A stretch of DNA of 64,000 nt, from assembly GCA_046348545.1 (NCBI GenBank), contig JAXMEB010000005.1, positions 62,001-126,000 of the forward strand, read 5' to 3'. The notes beneath the pieces are model-generated. The model had not been told where the DNA came from. It saw nothing but the letters and a program-made list of their open reading frames with translations, and did no database searches. The first letter of the stretch is position 1. Each line of letters begins with the position of its first letter. The stretch comes from JAXMEB01 sp046348545 (GTDB lineage Bacteria; Pseudomonadota; Gammaproteobacteria; Berkiellales; Berkiellaceae). The position numbers were made by a program, and so were the translations under genes. Positions 26,858 through 34,307 of the stretch are shown here, in pieces.

Positions 26858-27518
26858 AGAACTGACTTTAGCTCAAAAAATTGCCATTTGGGCCCTTCCT
26901 ATTTTATTTGCAATCACATTGCACGAAGCTGCTCACGGTTGGGTTGCTTTTAAACGGGGGGATCCTACCGCCTACTTGGCAGGCCGAATTACGATGAATC
27001 CTTTAAAACATATCGATTGGCTTGGAACGGTCCTCATCCCCGTTCTACTGGTCGCGACCCTTGGATTTGCATTTGGATGGGCAAAACCTGTCCCCGTGAA
27101 TGTGGGACAACTTAAAAAACCCCGTTGGGATTCTGCACTGGTTGCTGCTGCAGGCCCTTTATCCAATTTTCTGATGGCGCTTTTTTGGGGCGGCCTTTCG
27201 AAGCTTGGCCTAGTATTGGTGACCGCATTCCCAGAATTCAAAGAACAAGCACTTTGGCTTTTCTTGATGGGGCAAGCAGGTATTGCGGTGAATCTTATCT
27301 TGTTGTTGATTAATTTGCTCCCAATTCCTCCTTTGGATGGAAGTCGTGTCGTTGCGAGCTTTTTACCCATTCGCGCCAGGCTCCTCTATCAAAAGATAGA
27401 ACCCTTTGGTTTTTTCATTTTGCTAGCCATGGTCGCCTTCCAGTGGCTTAACCCCATCATTGAACCACTTTTTAAAATCATGCAAGGCGGGCTACTCAAC
27501 CTATTCAATATAGCTTGA
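26850..27518 (+). CDS. Site-2 protease family membrane metalloprotease (M50)
   Basis: 222 residues with five to six membrane helices. The zinc motif HEAAHGW is near residue 24 and the third-ligand region is LINLLPIPPLDGSRVVA near 155. The short form lacking PDZ domains is common in bacteria and distinct from RseP. Members cleave transmembrane substrates within the membrane, often in stress or regulatory proteolysis. The target is not evident. It overlaps the MFS gene by eight bases. Confidence 0.9.
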   Translation: MIEELTLAQKIAIWALPILFAITLHEAAHGWVAFKRGDPTAYLAGRITMNPLKHIDWLGTVLIPVLLVATLGFAFGWAKPVPVNVGQLKKPRWDSALVAAAGPLSNFLMALFWGGLSKLGLVLVTAFPEFKEQALWLFLMGQAGIAVNLILLLINLLPIPPLDGSRVVASFLPIRARLLYQKIEPFGFFILLAMVAFQWLNPIIEPLFKIMQGGLLNLFNIA

Positions 27519-27581
27519 ATACTTACTGACTTATGTTACTATAGCTACCTTACCAATTATCGCCAATAAGGTGCCATTTGC

Positions 27582-27818
27582 ATGAAAACATTGAATCTAC
27601 ACGAAATTAAACGTATTGCTGGAGGCGCAATCAATAAGGCGAAACTAAAAGCTGACATGCTGAAGGCTCATCAAGAAAGGATGAAAATGGTGAATGAGAA
27701 GCACGCAGCGCAACGAGAAGCAGCTTATCAGCATCTTGAGGTCGTAAAAACCAAAATGAAAGAAGCGGTATCCCCTGCGAACCTAGCTAAAAAAGCTTGG
27801 GAAAGCATGTGGAGTTAA
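27582..27818 (+). CDS. Double-glycine-leader peptide with a charged core
   Basis: 78 residues. The leader MKTLNLHEIKRIAGG is a textbook double-glycine export leader with Leu, Ile and GG in the expected places. Unlike the peptides near 17 kb, the mature part is highly charged and helical (KAKLKADMLKAHQERMKMV, QREAAYQHLEVVKTKMKEAV) with no membrane helix, so it may be an amphipathic or binding peptide rather than a pore former. Its stop overlaps the convergent fliA stop by four bases. Confidence 0.65.
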   Translation: MKTLNLHEIKRIAGGAINKAKLKADMLKAHQERMKMVNEKHAAQREAAYQHLEVVKTKMKEAVSPANLAKKAWESMWS

Positions 27819-28531
27819 CCTGCCTTCCAACCTGCTAATTTACCTTGCAAGCGAGTCATTGCTGCGCTATGGATTTGGCTAATGCGGGACTCGCTCACCC
27901 CCAAAATTTCACCTACTTCACGTAAATTCTTATCCTCATCGTAATAGAGCGATAATACTAATTTCTCTCGCTCTGGGAGCTTACTAATCTCTCTAATGAG
28001 AATAGTCTTAAAGTCATCTCGTTGTAGTCCATCTAATGGGCCGGGTTGTTCAATCGCAGCGCTTGCAACCACTTCGACATTAATCCCCAACTCATCAAAA
28101 GCAAAAATTTTGGCCCCATTGCTGTCTTGAATCATGGCATGGTATTCCGCCAAAGAAACGCCTAACGCTTTGGCAACTTCAGAATCTCTTGCATCTCTAC
28201 CTTTTGAATTTTCAACTGAACGTACGGCTTGAGCCACTTTTCTAGAATTACGATGTACAGAGCGCGGGGCCCAATCGCCTTTTCTGATTTCATCTAACAT
28301 AGCGCCACGAATACGGATGCCCGCATATGTGGTGAAACTAGCACCTCTTGACTCATCATAGTTTCTTGCAGCCTCTAGCAACCCTATCATCCCAGCTTGC
28401 ACCAGATCTTCAAGCTGAATAGAGCTTGGGAGCCTGCTCATTAAATGATGACCAATCCTTTTCACTAGGGCACCATGCTCTTCAACAACCCGTTTATCAA
28501 CTTCTGATAGTATGCGTGCAACCGAGGACAT
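27815..28531 (-). CDS. fliA: RNA polymerase sigma-28 factor FliA
   Basis: 238 residues, full length. Region 2 reads LPSSIQLEDLVQAGMIGLLE, then FTTYAGIRIRGAMLDEIRKG; region 3 follows with NSRKVAQAVRSVENSKGRDA; region 4 has LPEREKLVLSLYYDEDKNLR and VGEILGVSESRISQIHSAAM. FliA directs transcription of late flagellar and motility genes. It ends a minus-strand cluster with a FliL-like protein, a STAS protein and a small acidic protein; no structural flagellar gene or anti-sigma FlgM is in the window. Confidence 0.95.
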   Translation of the reverse strand: MSSVARILSEVDKRVVEEHGALVKRIGHHLMSRLPSSIQLEDLVQAGMIGLLEAARNYDESRGASFTTYAGIRIRGAMLDEIRKGDWAPRSVHRNSRKVAQAVRSVENSKGRDARDSEVAKALGVSLAEYHAMIQDSNGAKIFAFDELGINVEVVASAAIEQPGPLDGLQRDDFKTILIREISKLPEREKLVLSLYYDEDKNLREVGEILGVSESRISQIHSAAMTRLQGKLAGWKAG

Positions 28532-28629
28532 AACACCTACTTAATTAAATGTTGGTTACATAGCTTAGCTTAGCAAATGAGTATTAGTTTCTTCCACGTG
28601 TGGCATCACGGGACATGAGGGGTTAGAGA

Positions 28630-29088
28630 CTATTCGACAACAAAGCCTGTAAATAAAATCTGCTTTACGTAGTCTTCACCGGTATGTTGTTTAATTGCGA
28701 GTCGGATCTCGCGAGATGCTTTTTGACGGAGTGCTGTTTGACCCGCTTCCGTGGTCACGCCCTCTAGGGAAGCTTGGCTTAAAAGCTCTAAGAGTTCACT
28801 TTTAATGAGGGGTTCGTACTTTTGAAGTTCTACCAGCGCATCGACATCATCGTCTGTCATGATATCGACCTGTACCTGTAGTCGGCGTAATTTACCCTCG
28901 AGGGGAAGATTAATTTCAAGATTCGGTCTAATGGGATAAAAGGCGACAGGGCCTTTAACAACATCCTCTTCAGCCGCTGCGGAGGAGGATGTCGATTGAT
29001 GGACAAAGAAAAGCGTTAGGCCAACAGACCCTATTATTAGGCTTAAACTATAGCCTGCCATCAATAAAGCAGCTCGAACTCGAGTCAT
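28630..29088 (-). CDS. fliL: FliL-like flagellar basal-body-associated protein
   Basis: 152 residues: one N-terminal membrane anchor (ALLMAGYSLSLIIGSVGLTL), a short linker, and a periplasmic domain with the FliL-type pattern FYPIRPNLEINLPLEGKLRR, VDIMTDDDVDALVELQKYEP and the C-terminal VKQILFTGFVVE, where FliL proteins have the similar VxxVLFTDFVVQ. FliL surrounds the stator and supports torque. It begins five bases after the STAS gene, so they are co-transcribed. Assignment is by pattern; some FliL-like proteins act outside flagella. Confidence 0.75.
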   Translation of the reverse strand: MTRVRAALLMAGYSLSLIIGSVGLTLFFVHQSTSSSAAAEEDVVKGPVAFYPIRPNLEINLPLEGKLRRLQVQVDIMTDDDVDALVELQKYEPLIKSELLELLSQASLEGVTTEAGQTALRQKASREIRLAIKQHTGEDYVKQILFTGFVVE

Positions 29089-29093
29089 ATCTC

Positions 29094-29399
29094 TTAATCT
29101 ACGTCGAATAGCTCGTCTAATTTAGTGATCAGTAAAATCTTTTTAACGTCTTGATTGCAATTCGTGATTTTGATGTTTGCAGTATCGCCGCCCGCAAAAT
29201 CCCTGAGTGCTAATAGCATCCCAAGTGCAGAGCTGTCTAGGTAATCAGAATCTTTTAGATCAACTATGTATTTTTTAGGTAGATTTTCTACGTTCTCGTA
29301 AGCATTCCTAAAAATCTGCAGAGAACTAAAATCAAAACGACCGCTCACACTGATGGTTAATTCTTCACCATCAGTGGAAGCTTGAGAAGTGATGGTCAT
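29094..29399 (-). CDS. STAS domain protein, anti-sigma factor antagonist type
   Basis: 101 residues, a single STAS domain. SVSGRFDFSSLQIFRNAYEN opens it, the helix start LDSSALGMLLALRDFAGG carries the serine that kinases phosphorylate in SpoIIAA-type proteins, and KILLITKLDELFDV closes it. It may take part in a partner-switch pathway. Its position between a small acidic protein and FliL/FliA suggests a link to motility regulation; no matching kinase or phosphatase is in the window. Confidence 0.9.
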   Translation of the reverse strand: MTITSQASTDGEELTISVSGRFDFSSLQIFRNAYENVENLPKKYIVDLKDSDYLDSSALGMLLALRDFAGGDTANIKITNCNQDVKKILLITKLDELFDVD

Positions 29400-29452
29400 G
29401 CGGATCTCCGTATTGTTATTAGCCTACTATCGAGTAGTTTAGCACATCCTAA

Positions 29453-29641
29453 TTAGTGCAAGGTGTCAGGCTTAGCATTAACCCAGATGTCTAAATGTAG
29501 AGGGTTCAGTAGTAAAGTCCCCATCTGTTTAGCTTGAACAAAATCAAATCCATCAGTGTATTCAAGCAGCTGCAGTTCTAAATCATCAAGACCTGTAATT
29601 AATTCTAATTCGTCTTCAAAACCTTTGCTAAACTCACTCAT
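29453..29641 (-). CDS. Small acidic protein upstream of the STAS gene
   Basis: 62 residues from the ATG at 29641 (MSEFSKGFEDELELITGLDD), chosen because GAGG lies seven bases upstream; a GTG at 29659 precedes that site. The sequence is acidic, leucine-rich and soluble, without known motifs. It is the first gene of the minus-strand cluster leading to fliA. Confidence 0.65.
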   Translation of the reverse strand: MSEFSKGFEDELELITGLDDLELQLLEYTDGFDFVQAKQMGTLLLNPLHLDIWVNAKPDTLH

Positions 29642-29800
29642 CGTTGACCTCACAACCACTACCGATGTTCTTTCCTTATATCACGCCTTCAAACTCTAAA
29701 AAAAGACTACCTTACAAGCATTTGACCTTGGCAAACTGGACTTCGCTTGTAGGTCAACATCTGATAAAATGGGTTATCCAATTGTTATTTGGAGTGTTTA

Positions 29801-29932
29801 ATGACTAAAAAAGAATTAGTACCTGTTGCGTTAGAGCAATATCAGCCCTTTGGCATCCCCATGCTCAAGCTGATGTTCTTAATTATGTCGCTTTCGCTCG
29901 TTGCGACGGCTTTATACGAGATTGTTACTTAA
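29801..29932 (+). CDS. Single-span small membrane protein
   Basis: 43 residues: a polar start (MTKKELVPVALEQYQPFGIP) and one hydrophobic helix (MLKLMFLIMSLSLVATALY). GGAG lies seven bases before the ATG. No family recognised. It is divergent from the motility-type cluster and followed by the tRNA-Arg region. Confidence 0.6.
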   Translation: MTKKELVPVALEQYQPFGIPMLKLMFLIMSLSLVATALYEIVT

Positions 29933-29939
29933 ATAGGTT

Positions 29940-30066
29940 TATCAACCGCTCTGGCTGTTAGCTTTGAGCTAGGCGCCAAGACGCGAGCAGCCGGAGTGTA
30001 CAGATCGGTACATGAGAATTGCGAGCGATCAGAGGCAACAATGCTTAAGGACAAAAGAAAGAGAGA
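29940..30066 (+). other. GC-rich intergenic segment before tRNA-Arg
   Basis: About 125 bases, noticeably richer in GC than the surroundings, with a small inverted repeat (TGTAC at 29997-30001 against GTACA at 30008-30012). No gene is supported; the frame that starts at 30012 runs through the tRNA and is spurious. It could be the 5' leader of the tRNA transcript, a structured RNA or a remnant of an integrated element. Confidence 0.3.
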
Positions 30067-30071
30067 ATCAT

Positions 30072-30147
30072 GCCTCGGTGGCACAGGGGATAGCGCGGTC
30101 CCCTCCTAAGGGACAGGTCGCAGGTTCGAATCCTGCCCGGGGCGCCA
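30072..30147 (+). tRNA. tRNA-Arg (anticodon CCT)
   Basis: A full cloverleaf: the acceptor stem GCCTCGG pairs with CCGGGGC (one G-U), the anticodon stem GTCCC/GGGAC encloses loop CTCCTAA giving anticodon CCT, the T arm contains GGTTCGAATCC, and CCA is encoded at the 3' end (30145-30147). It decodes AGG. tRNA-Arg(CCT) is a common integration site for mobile elements, and a phage-type repressor gene lies less than 500 bases downstream. Confidence 0.95.
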
Positions 30148-30228
30148 TTAAAATCAACGACTTACAATCATTGCCACTTAAAAACAAAATTTACGGGGCC
30201 CATACGGGGCCCAAGCGGACAGACTTCC

Positions 30229-30453
30229 TCACCCAATACTGCAGTCACGCTTTAATACTCGACCAAGCAAGCGATAAGCGTTCAAGTTCTGAACTTCATA
30301 ATTAGAGAGAATGCTCAGCGTTCCCTCTTTCTCGACTAGCCAGTGCCCTTCATTTACATCTTGCTGTGAGCTATCGACTAAGCAATCAATAAATTGATCT
30401 CGCTCTTCCCAACGAACGCGCTCAAACCAATACAGAGTACTTATGTCGCTCAT
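30229..30453 (-). CDS. Small protein divergent from an S24-type repressor
   Basis: 74 residues from the ATG at 30453 (MSDISTLYWFERVRWEERDQ), preceded by a GGATG sequence; a longer form from a GTG at 30573 is open but overlaps the likely operator region. The protein is polar with alternating aromatic and acidic residues and no clear DNA-binding helix. Its position, divergent from a CI-like gene, is that of a Cro or early phage gene, but the sequence does not confirm this. Confidence 0.5.
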   Translation of the reverse strand: MSDISTLYWFERVRWEERDQFIDCLVDSSQQDVNEGHWLVEKEGTLSILSNYEVQNLNAYRLLGRVLKRDCSIG

Positions 30454-30474
30454 CTTACATCCATGATTTTCAAT

Positions 30475-30491
30475 TACTGCATAACGCAGTA
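30475..30491. promoter_or_regulatory. Candidate operator palindrome
   Basis: TACTGC-ATAAC-GCAGTA is a perfect six-base inverted repeat between the divergent small gene and the repressor gene. CI/LexA-type repressors bind such sites. Only this copy stands out, which weakens the call. Confidence 0.35.
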
Positions 30492-30577
30492 TATTATCCA
30501 ATTGTGATGCATGCCGCAAATCAATATAATGGCTTTTCGTCAGCACACACACTTTTGTAATTGAGATAAGCACTTAT

Positions 30578-31204
30578 ATGGAAGTCACAACTGCACAGAG
30601 CAGTTTAAAAATTAAAATTTGTGAACGTTTGAAAGATGCGCGCATTAAGGCAGGCTTTGGCAGTGCAAAAGAATTTGCTGAAAAAACAAACTTAAAGATT
30701 TCTACTTACAGCCTGCATGAAGCGGGTACACGCGGCATGTCTATAGAAGTCATTGAGCACTATGCGGGCTTATTAGAAATCAATGCGAGCTGGTTACTTA
30801 CCGGTATTGGTCCACGCTGCAAAACTAAAATCCGAGAGATTCCTATCATCACTTGGGCAGGTATTAAAGAGTTTATTAATCATCGACATCAGTTTTACAA
30901 CGAACACACAACATCGGATGTGGATTTAAGTCCCTATTCATTTGCATTACGAGTGAACAATGACACTATGGAGCCGCGCTATCCTGAGGGAGCTATTATC
31001 ATTGTCGATTGTGAACAACATCCTCGACATAAAGATTTTGCGGTTTTCCAACTTGACGATAAAAAAGAATTCACCTTTAAGCAGCTTCTACATGCGGAAG
31101 GGGAGCTCTTTGCAAAATCTTTAAATCCTGACTACCCGACATTAAAACTTTCCAAAGATGCTCGAATCATTGGTAAGGTTGTCCAAGCTAAACTGGTTTG
31201 TTAG
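30578..31204 (+). CDS. XRE-S24 (CI/LexA-like) repressor with Thr in place of the catalytic Ser
   Basis: 208 residues. Residues about 10-70 form a helix-turn-helix (RLKDARIKAGFGSAKEFAEK, then ISTYSLHEAGTRGMSIEVIE). Residues about 90-205 form an S24 peptidase-like fold. In CI, LexA and UmuD the nucleophile lies in a DSMEP-like motif; here it reads NNDTMEP with Thr130. The general-base lysine is K168 in FTFKQLL, and the spacing of 38 is close to that of LexA (37). Self-cleavage is therefore doubtful. It probably represses the divergent small gene. Its 3' end overlaps the convergent yhhQ gene by 17 bases. Confidence 0.85.
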   Translation: MEVTTAQSSLKIKICERLKDARIKAGFGSAKEFAEKTNLKISTYSLHEAGTRGMSIEVIEHYAGLLEINASWLLTGIGPRCKTKIREIPIITWAGIKEFINHRHQFYNEHTTSDVDLSPYSFALRVNNDTMEPRYPEGAIIIVDCEQHPRHKDFAVFQLDDKKEFTFKQLLHAEGELFAKSLNPDYPTLKLSKDARIIGKVVQAKLVC

Positions 31205-31943
31205 GGATAGTGCTATTATTTAGAAAATCAAAGGGATTTAAATTTGTACTCTTATCGTAGACATCGATACCCTCTTTAATTTTCAGATACATTGATACCC
31301 ATTGAATAGGCTTAACCATGAGTATCGCAACGGTCATTTTAATTAAGAAAGCCGTTATTGCGACCATAATCACTGTCTGCATGGGCAACGCTTGAGCAAA
31401 TGAGATGGTAGCCGCCACAAGGGATAACAATAATTCTCCCACCATTGTAGAAAATAGGCTCCGTTGACAGAAAGCCTTACCAAGCAATTTCACTTTGAGT
31501 TTTGAGATTAAATAAATATTGACTGTTTTACCGACGATTGATCCAATGATATTTGAAACCGCATATACCAATATAGAACCATGTACAAGACGGTAGTATT
31601 CATTTGGCACAATTACATCTTTAGCTGCTAAGCCAATTACCCACAGTACCCCGAGAGCAAAAATGATTTCCCCAACAACACCATAAATCATTAATCGCTT
31701 TGCAGGCTTGGGACCATACACTTCTGCCACAATGTCACAAATAGGATAGGTAATCGCAAACGGCAAAGTTCCTGCTGGAACAGCAATTGCTAATGCAATT
31801 GGGGACAGATAATTAACTAGCTTAGCGATATAACCAAATAATACGATTTCTTCAACTACGACAAACTTTGCATACACTGTGAGTGTTAAACATAATGTCA
31901 GGATGTACGCAAATAAGAAAAATTCAAAATACTTAAACTTCAA
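31188..31943 (-). CDS. yhhQ: Queuosine precursor transporter, VUT/YhhQ family
   Basis: 251 residues with six to seven membrane helices. The family-typical stretch is AGTLPFAITYPICDIVAEVYGPKPAKRL near residues 57-85, quoted here only to locate it: key residues are FAITYPICD and EVYG. YhhQ proteins import preQ0/preQ1 for queuosine synthesis. It is the last gene of a three-gene minus-strand operon, overlapping the hypothetical upstream gene by ATGA. Confidence 0.85.
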   Translation of the reverse strand: MKFKYFEFFLFAYILTLCLTLTVYAKFVVVEEIVLFGYIAKLVNYLSPIALAIAVPAGTLPFAITYPICDIVAEVYGPKPAKRLMIYGVVGEIIFALGVLWVIGLAAKDVIVPNEYYRLVHGSILVYAVSNIIGSIVGKTVNIYLISKLKVKLLGKAFCQRSLFSTMVGELLLSLVAATISFAQALPMQTVIMVAITAFLIKMTVAILMVKPIQWVSMYLKIKEGIDVYDKSTNLNPFDFLNNSTIPNKPV

Positions 31944-32404
31944 AACTGCTCTGTCCCGTATAAATATCCCATTAGATAAGCATCTTTTGTAGACAAATTA
32001 CTCATCATTGATTTATTTTTACTCATTTGGCGAATACTTTCTATTTGCGTATTGCCCTCGCTATCAGTCAACGTCACAAACGTCTGCCCTTCTTTTTCAA
32101 AATGACCTGAAATAGCCTTTTTAGGACTTAAATCCCACTGTGTTTTGAGTTTAGTAATATTTTGCAAATCTTTTTTGCTAAAAGCTTCTAAGATGACTTG
32201 ATTGGCATATATTTCAGATAATGCTTTTTTTACAAAAAAATTCTTACCTACCAATTGGATATGTAAAATTGGTTCTTGCCTCGGATTTGCTTGTTCTATA
32301 TTAACTACTCGTAAAATGGCATCGTTTTGACGCTGATACTGTTGCATCAAGCGATATTGCTCTACTACCCATTTACCGATTTGATTAATATTATGAGGTA
32401 ACAT
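31940..32404 (-). CDS. Hypothetical protein in the yhhQ operon
   Basis: 154 residues, soluble. The middle (EPILHIQLVGKNFFVKKALS) and the end (MMSNLSTKDAYLMGYLYG) are not known motifs to me. It overlaps the lyase-family gene by 14 bases and yhhQ by four, so the three are translated together. Confidence 0.7.
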   Translation of the reverse strand: MLPHNINQIGKWVVEQYRLMQQYQRQNDAILRVVNIEQANPRQEPILHIQLVGKNFFVKKALSEIYANQVILEAFSKKDLQNITKLKTQWDLSPKKAISGHFEKEGQTFVTLTDSEGNTQIESIRQMSKNKSMMSNLSTKDAYLMGYLYGTEQF

Positions 32405-33257
32405 CTTCTTGCCTAATATATTTCTCTAACCCAATGTGTTGATTAAACTGGTCAAAATTCACTTTCCTAGTTTTTGAAACCTGGTGAAGGTTATCCGCTT
32501 TAACATTTCCAAATGCTTCTTGGATTGCTTCCGTAAGTGAAAATAACGCTTCCAAAGGATAAAATACTGCACTGTATCCTAGCCTTGTTAATTCTTCTCT
32601 GGAAAGTAAAGGTGTTTTACCGCCTGGCACCATATTAGCAATTAAATTGCTGTTTACGTGTTTAGCGACCTTCTCCAACTCAGCAGTAGACTGTGGTGCT
32701 TCAATAAATACCATATCAACACCAAGCTCTACTGCTTTTTGCGCTCGCTCAATTGCTTGCTCCAGGCCTTCAATAGCTCTCGCATCTGTGCGTGCTACAA
32801 CAAGGAATTGCTCGTTAGGGCGTGTATCTAAAGCAGCTTTAAGTTTTGATAAGAATTCGGCTTGCGAAACAACTTGCTTATCTTCCATATGACCACACTT
32901 CTTTGGCCAAATTTGATCTTCCAATATAACTCCGCCACATTGCATATGGCAAAGCTCTCTAACTAGCCTAACAACATTTTGATTGCTGCCATGACCATTA
33001 TCTCCATCAACAAGTAGGAACAATTCAGGACAAGCCATCTTAATTCTATAAACGGCGTGAAGCAGTTCAGATTGAGTCATCAAACCAATGTCAGGTTCAC
33101 CTAAATAAGTAGCGGACAAGGAATATCCAGTTAAGACAGCGCTATCAAAGCCCATCGAATGAGCTATCTTTGCAGACAAAGGATCAAATACTCCTGGTAA
33201 AGCAGTGCATTGATCTCGACAAAGCAGAGTAGCAATTTGAATCTGTTTTACATCCAT
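32391..33257 (-). CDS. Isocitrate lyase/PEP mutase superfamily enzyme
   Basis: 288 residues, the size of methylisocitrate lyase and PEP mutase relatives. Landmarks are ALPGVFDPLSAKIAHSMGFD near residue 18, the metal-binding LLVDGDNGHGSN near 80, EDQIWPKKCGHMEDK near 112-126 with the active-site cysteine of the KKCGH motif, and VVARTDARA near 150. The KKCGH cysteine favours a C-C lyase (2-methylisocitrate lyase-like) over a phosphonate mutase. The substrate is uncertain. First gene of the operon ending in yhhQ; a reason for pairing with a queuosine-precursor transporter is not evident. Confidence 0.85.
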   Translation of the reverse strand: MDVKQIQIATLLCRDQCTALPGVFDPLSAKIAHSMGFDSAVLTGYSLSATYLGEPDIGLMTQSELLHAVYRIKMACPELFLLVDGDNGHGSNQNVVRLVRELCHMQCGGVILEDQIWPKKCGHMEDKQVVSQAEFLSKLKAALDTRPNEQFLVVARTDARAIEGLEQAIERAQKAVELGVDMVFIEAPQSTAELEKVAKHVNSNLIANMVPGGKTPLLSREELTRLGYSAVFYPLEALFSLTEAIQEAFGNVKADNLHQVSKTRKVNFDQFNQHIGLEKYIRQEDVTS

Positions 33258-33327
33258 AAAACTCTTAAACTTCTTTCAAATTCTCTAGGTGCTTCGCTTA
33301 TATATCACTTGCTTAGTTAATTGAAAA

Positions 33328-33346
33328 CCCCGTATTTTATGCGGGG
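33328..33346. promoter_or_regulatory. Palindromic hairpin between divergent genes
   Basis: CCCCG at 33328-33332 pairs with CGGGG at 33342-33346, and the loop TATTTTATG is AT-rich. It lies about 30 bases before the PAS-LuxR start and 70 bases upstream of the lyase operon. It looks like a terminator stem but no gene reads into it, so a regulator site or attenuator is possible. Confidence 0.35.
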
Positions 33347-33374
33347 TGTTATTTGTCAATAAGAAGTAGGCAAT

Positions 33375-34094
33375 ATGACTCACGACTATACAAAAGAATT
33401 ATTTACGATTGCCAGTCAATTTAAAATAAACCATATTCCTGGTTATTTTAATATTATGACGTTGGACTCAAAGTACGTTTTAACAAATGATGCTGCAATG
33501 AAGCTTTGCGGATTTTCATCCCAAGAAAAAGTTACTTTGCAATCGTATGAAAATGTACCTTGCAAGGCCTCCGAAAGTGCCGAGATTTTTAAACAAGAAG
33601 ATCAAACAGTAATACAATCTCGAGCCATTAAAAAAATCCTTTCATATCAATGTTATCACGATAATCAGTGGTCTATTTTGCTAGGTGAAAAATTGCCCAT
33701 CATTAATGAGTTTAATCAAGTAATTGGTACAACTGCACATTTTATGGATATGACCAATACTAATTTGATTGATTTAGGTAGGTATTTGGCAGATCTTGAT
33801 AAAAATCATTTAACCAAAATATCTAAAAGACAATTTAGTTACACAATCCTTTCAGAAAAGAACATGCACAACTTAACTCTAAGACAAGTTGAATGTCTGT
33901 TTTTTCTGATTAGAGGATATTCTAATGCAAATATTGCTGAACAATTGAAGCTATCACCTCGAACCATTGAAGAATATATCAATGATTTGAAAGTTAAATT
34001 TGATTGTGATTCAAAAGCGTTATTAATTGAAAAAGCTATTTTCCTCGGGTTTATCGCCGTCCTTCCTGAAACGTTAGTTGTTAAATCTAATTAA
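33375..34094 (+). CDS. PAS-LuxR transcriptional regulator
   Basis: 239 residues. Residues about 15-140 are PAS-like (GYFNIMTLDSKYVLTNDAAM, KLCGFSS, then FNQVIGTTAHFMDMT). Residues about 168-235 form a LuxR-type helix-turn-helix: LTLRQVECLFFLIRGYSNAN, IAEQLKLSPRTIEEYINDLK. No receiver domain. PAS-LuxR proteins of this type are numerous in Legionella. A degenerate copy of its 3' end is at 41152-41250, so it flanks the czc region. It stands immediately left of czcCBA and may or may not control it. Confidence 0.85.
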   Translation: MTHDYTKELFTIASQFKINHIPGYFNIMTLDSKYVLTNDAAMKLCGFSSQEKVTLQSYENVPCKASESAEIFKQEDQTVIQSRAIKKILSYQCYHDNQWSILLGEKLPIINEFNQVIGTTAHFMDMTNTNLIDLGRYLADLDKNHLTKISKRQFSYTILSEKNMHNLTLRQVECLFFLIRGYSNANIAEQLKLSPRTIEEYINDLKVKFDCDSKALLIEKAIFLGFIAVLPETLVVKSN

Positions 34095-34105
34095 ATCTTT
34101 CCTTC

Positions 34106-34136
34106 AGAGTGGAGCTCCTGTTAAATAAACCACTCT
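34106..34136 (+). terminator. Hairpin after the PAS-LuxR gene
   Basis: AGAGTGG at 34106-34112 pairs with CCACTCT at 34130-34136. It lies 12 bases after the stop; no T-run follows, so the call is tentative. The remaining stretch to 34307 is AT-rich and should hold the czcC promoter. Confidence 0.4.
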
Positions 34137-34307
34137 CAGCACTTCTCAAAAGTTTTCTTTTATAAAAACATTCTCATAACAACTTAGTTAACTAAAAGAT
34201 AATAAGACTTTTTTAATAAGGTTTTGAATGTTATACACTTAGTAGGCACGGATAAAGACGTACACGCGTTTACGTCGTAATTTCAATCAGGATGATGAGT
34301 ACAAAAA

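Noticed and set aside
30012..30305. Plus-strand open frame of 97 codons
   Set aside because: It runs straight through the tRNA-Arg gene and has no ribosome binding site.
30229..30573. Longer form of the small gene divergent from the S24 repressor
   Set aside because: The extension to a GTG at 30573 would cover the likely operator and promoter region; the ATG at 30453 is preferred.
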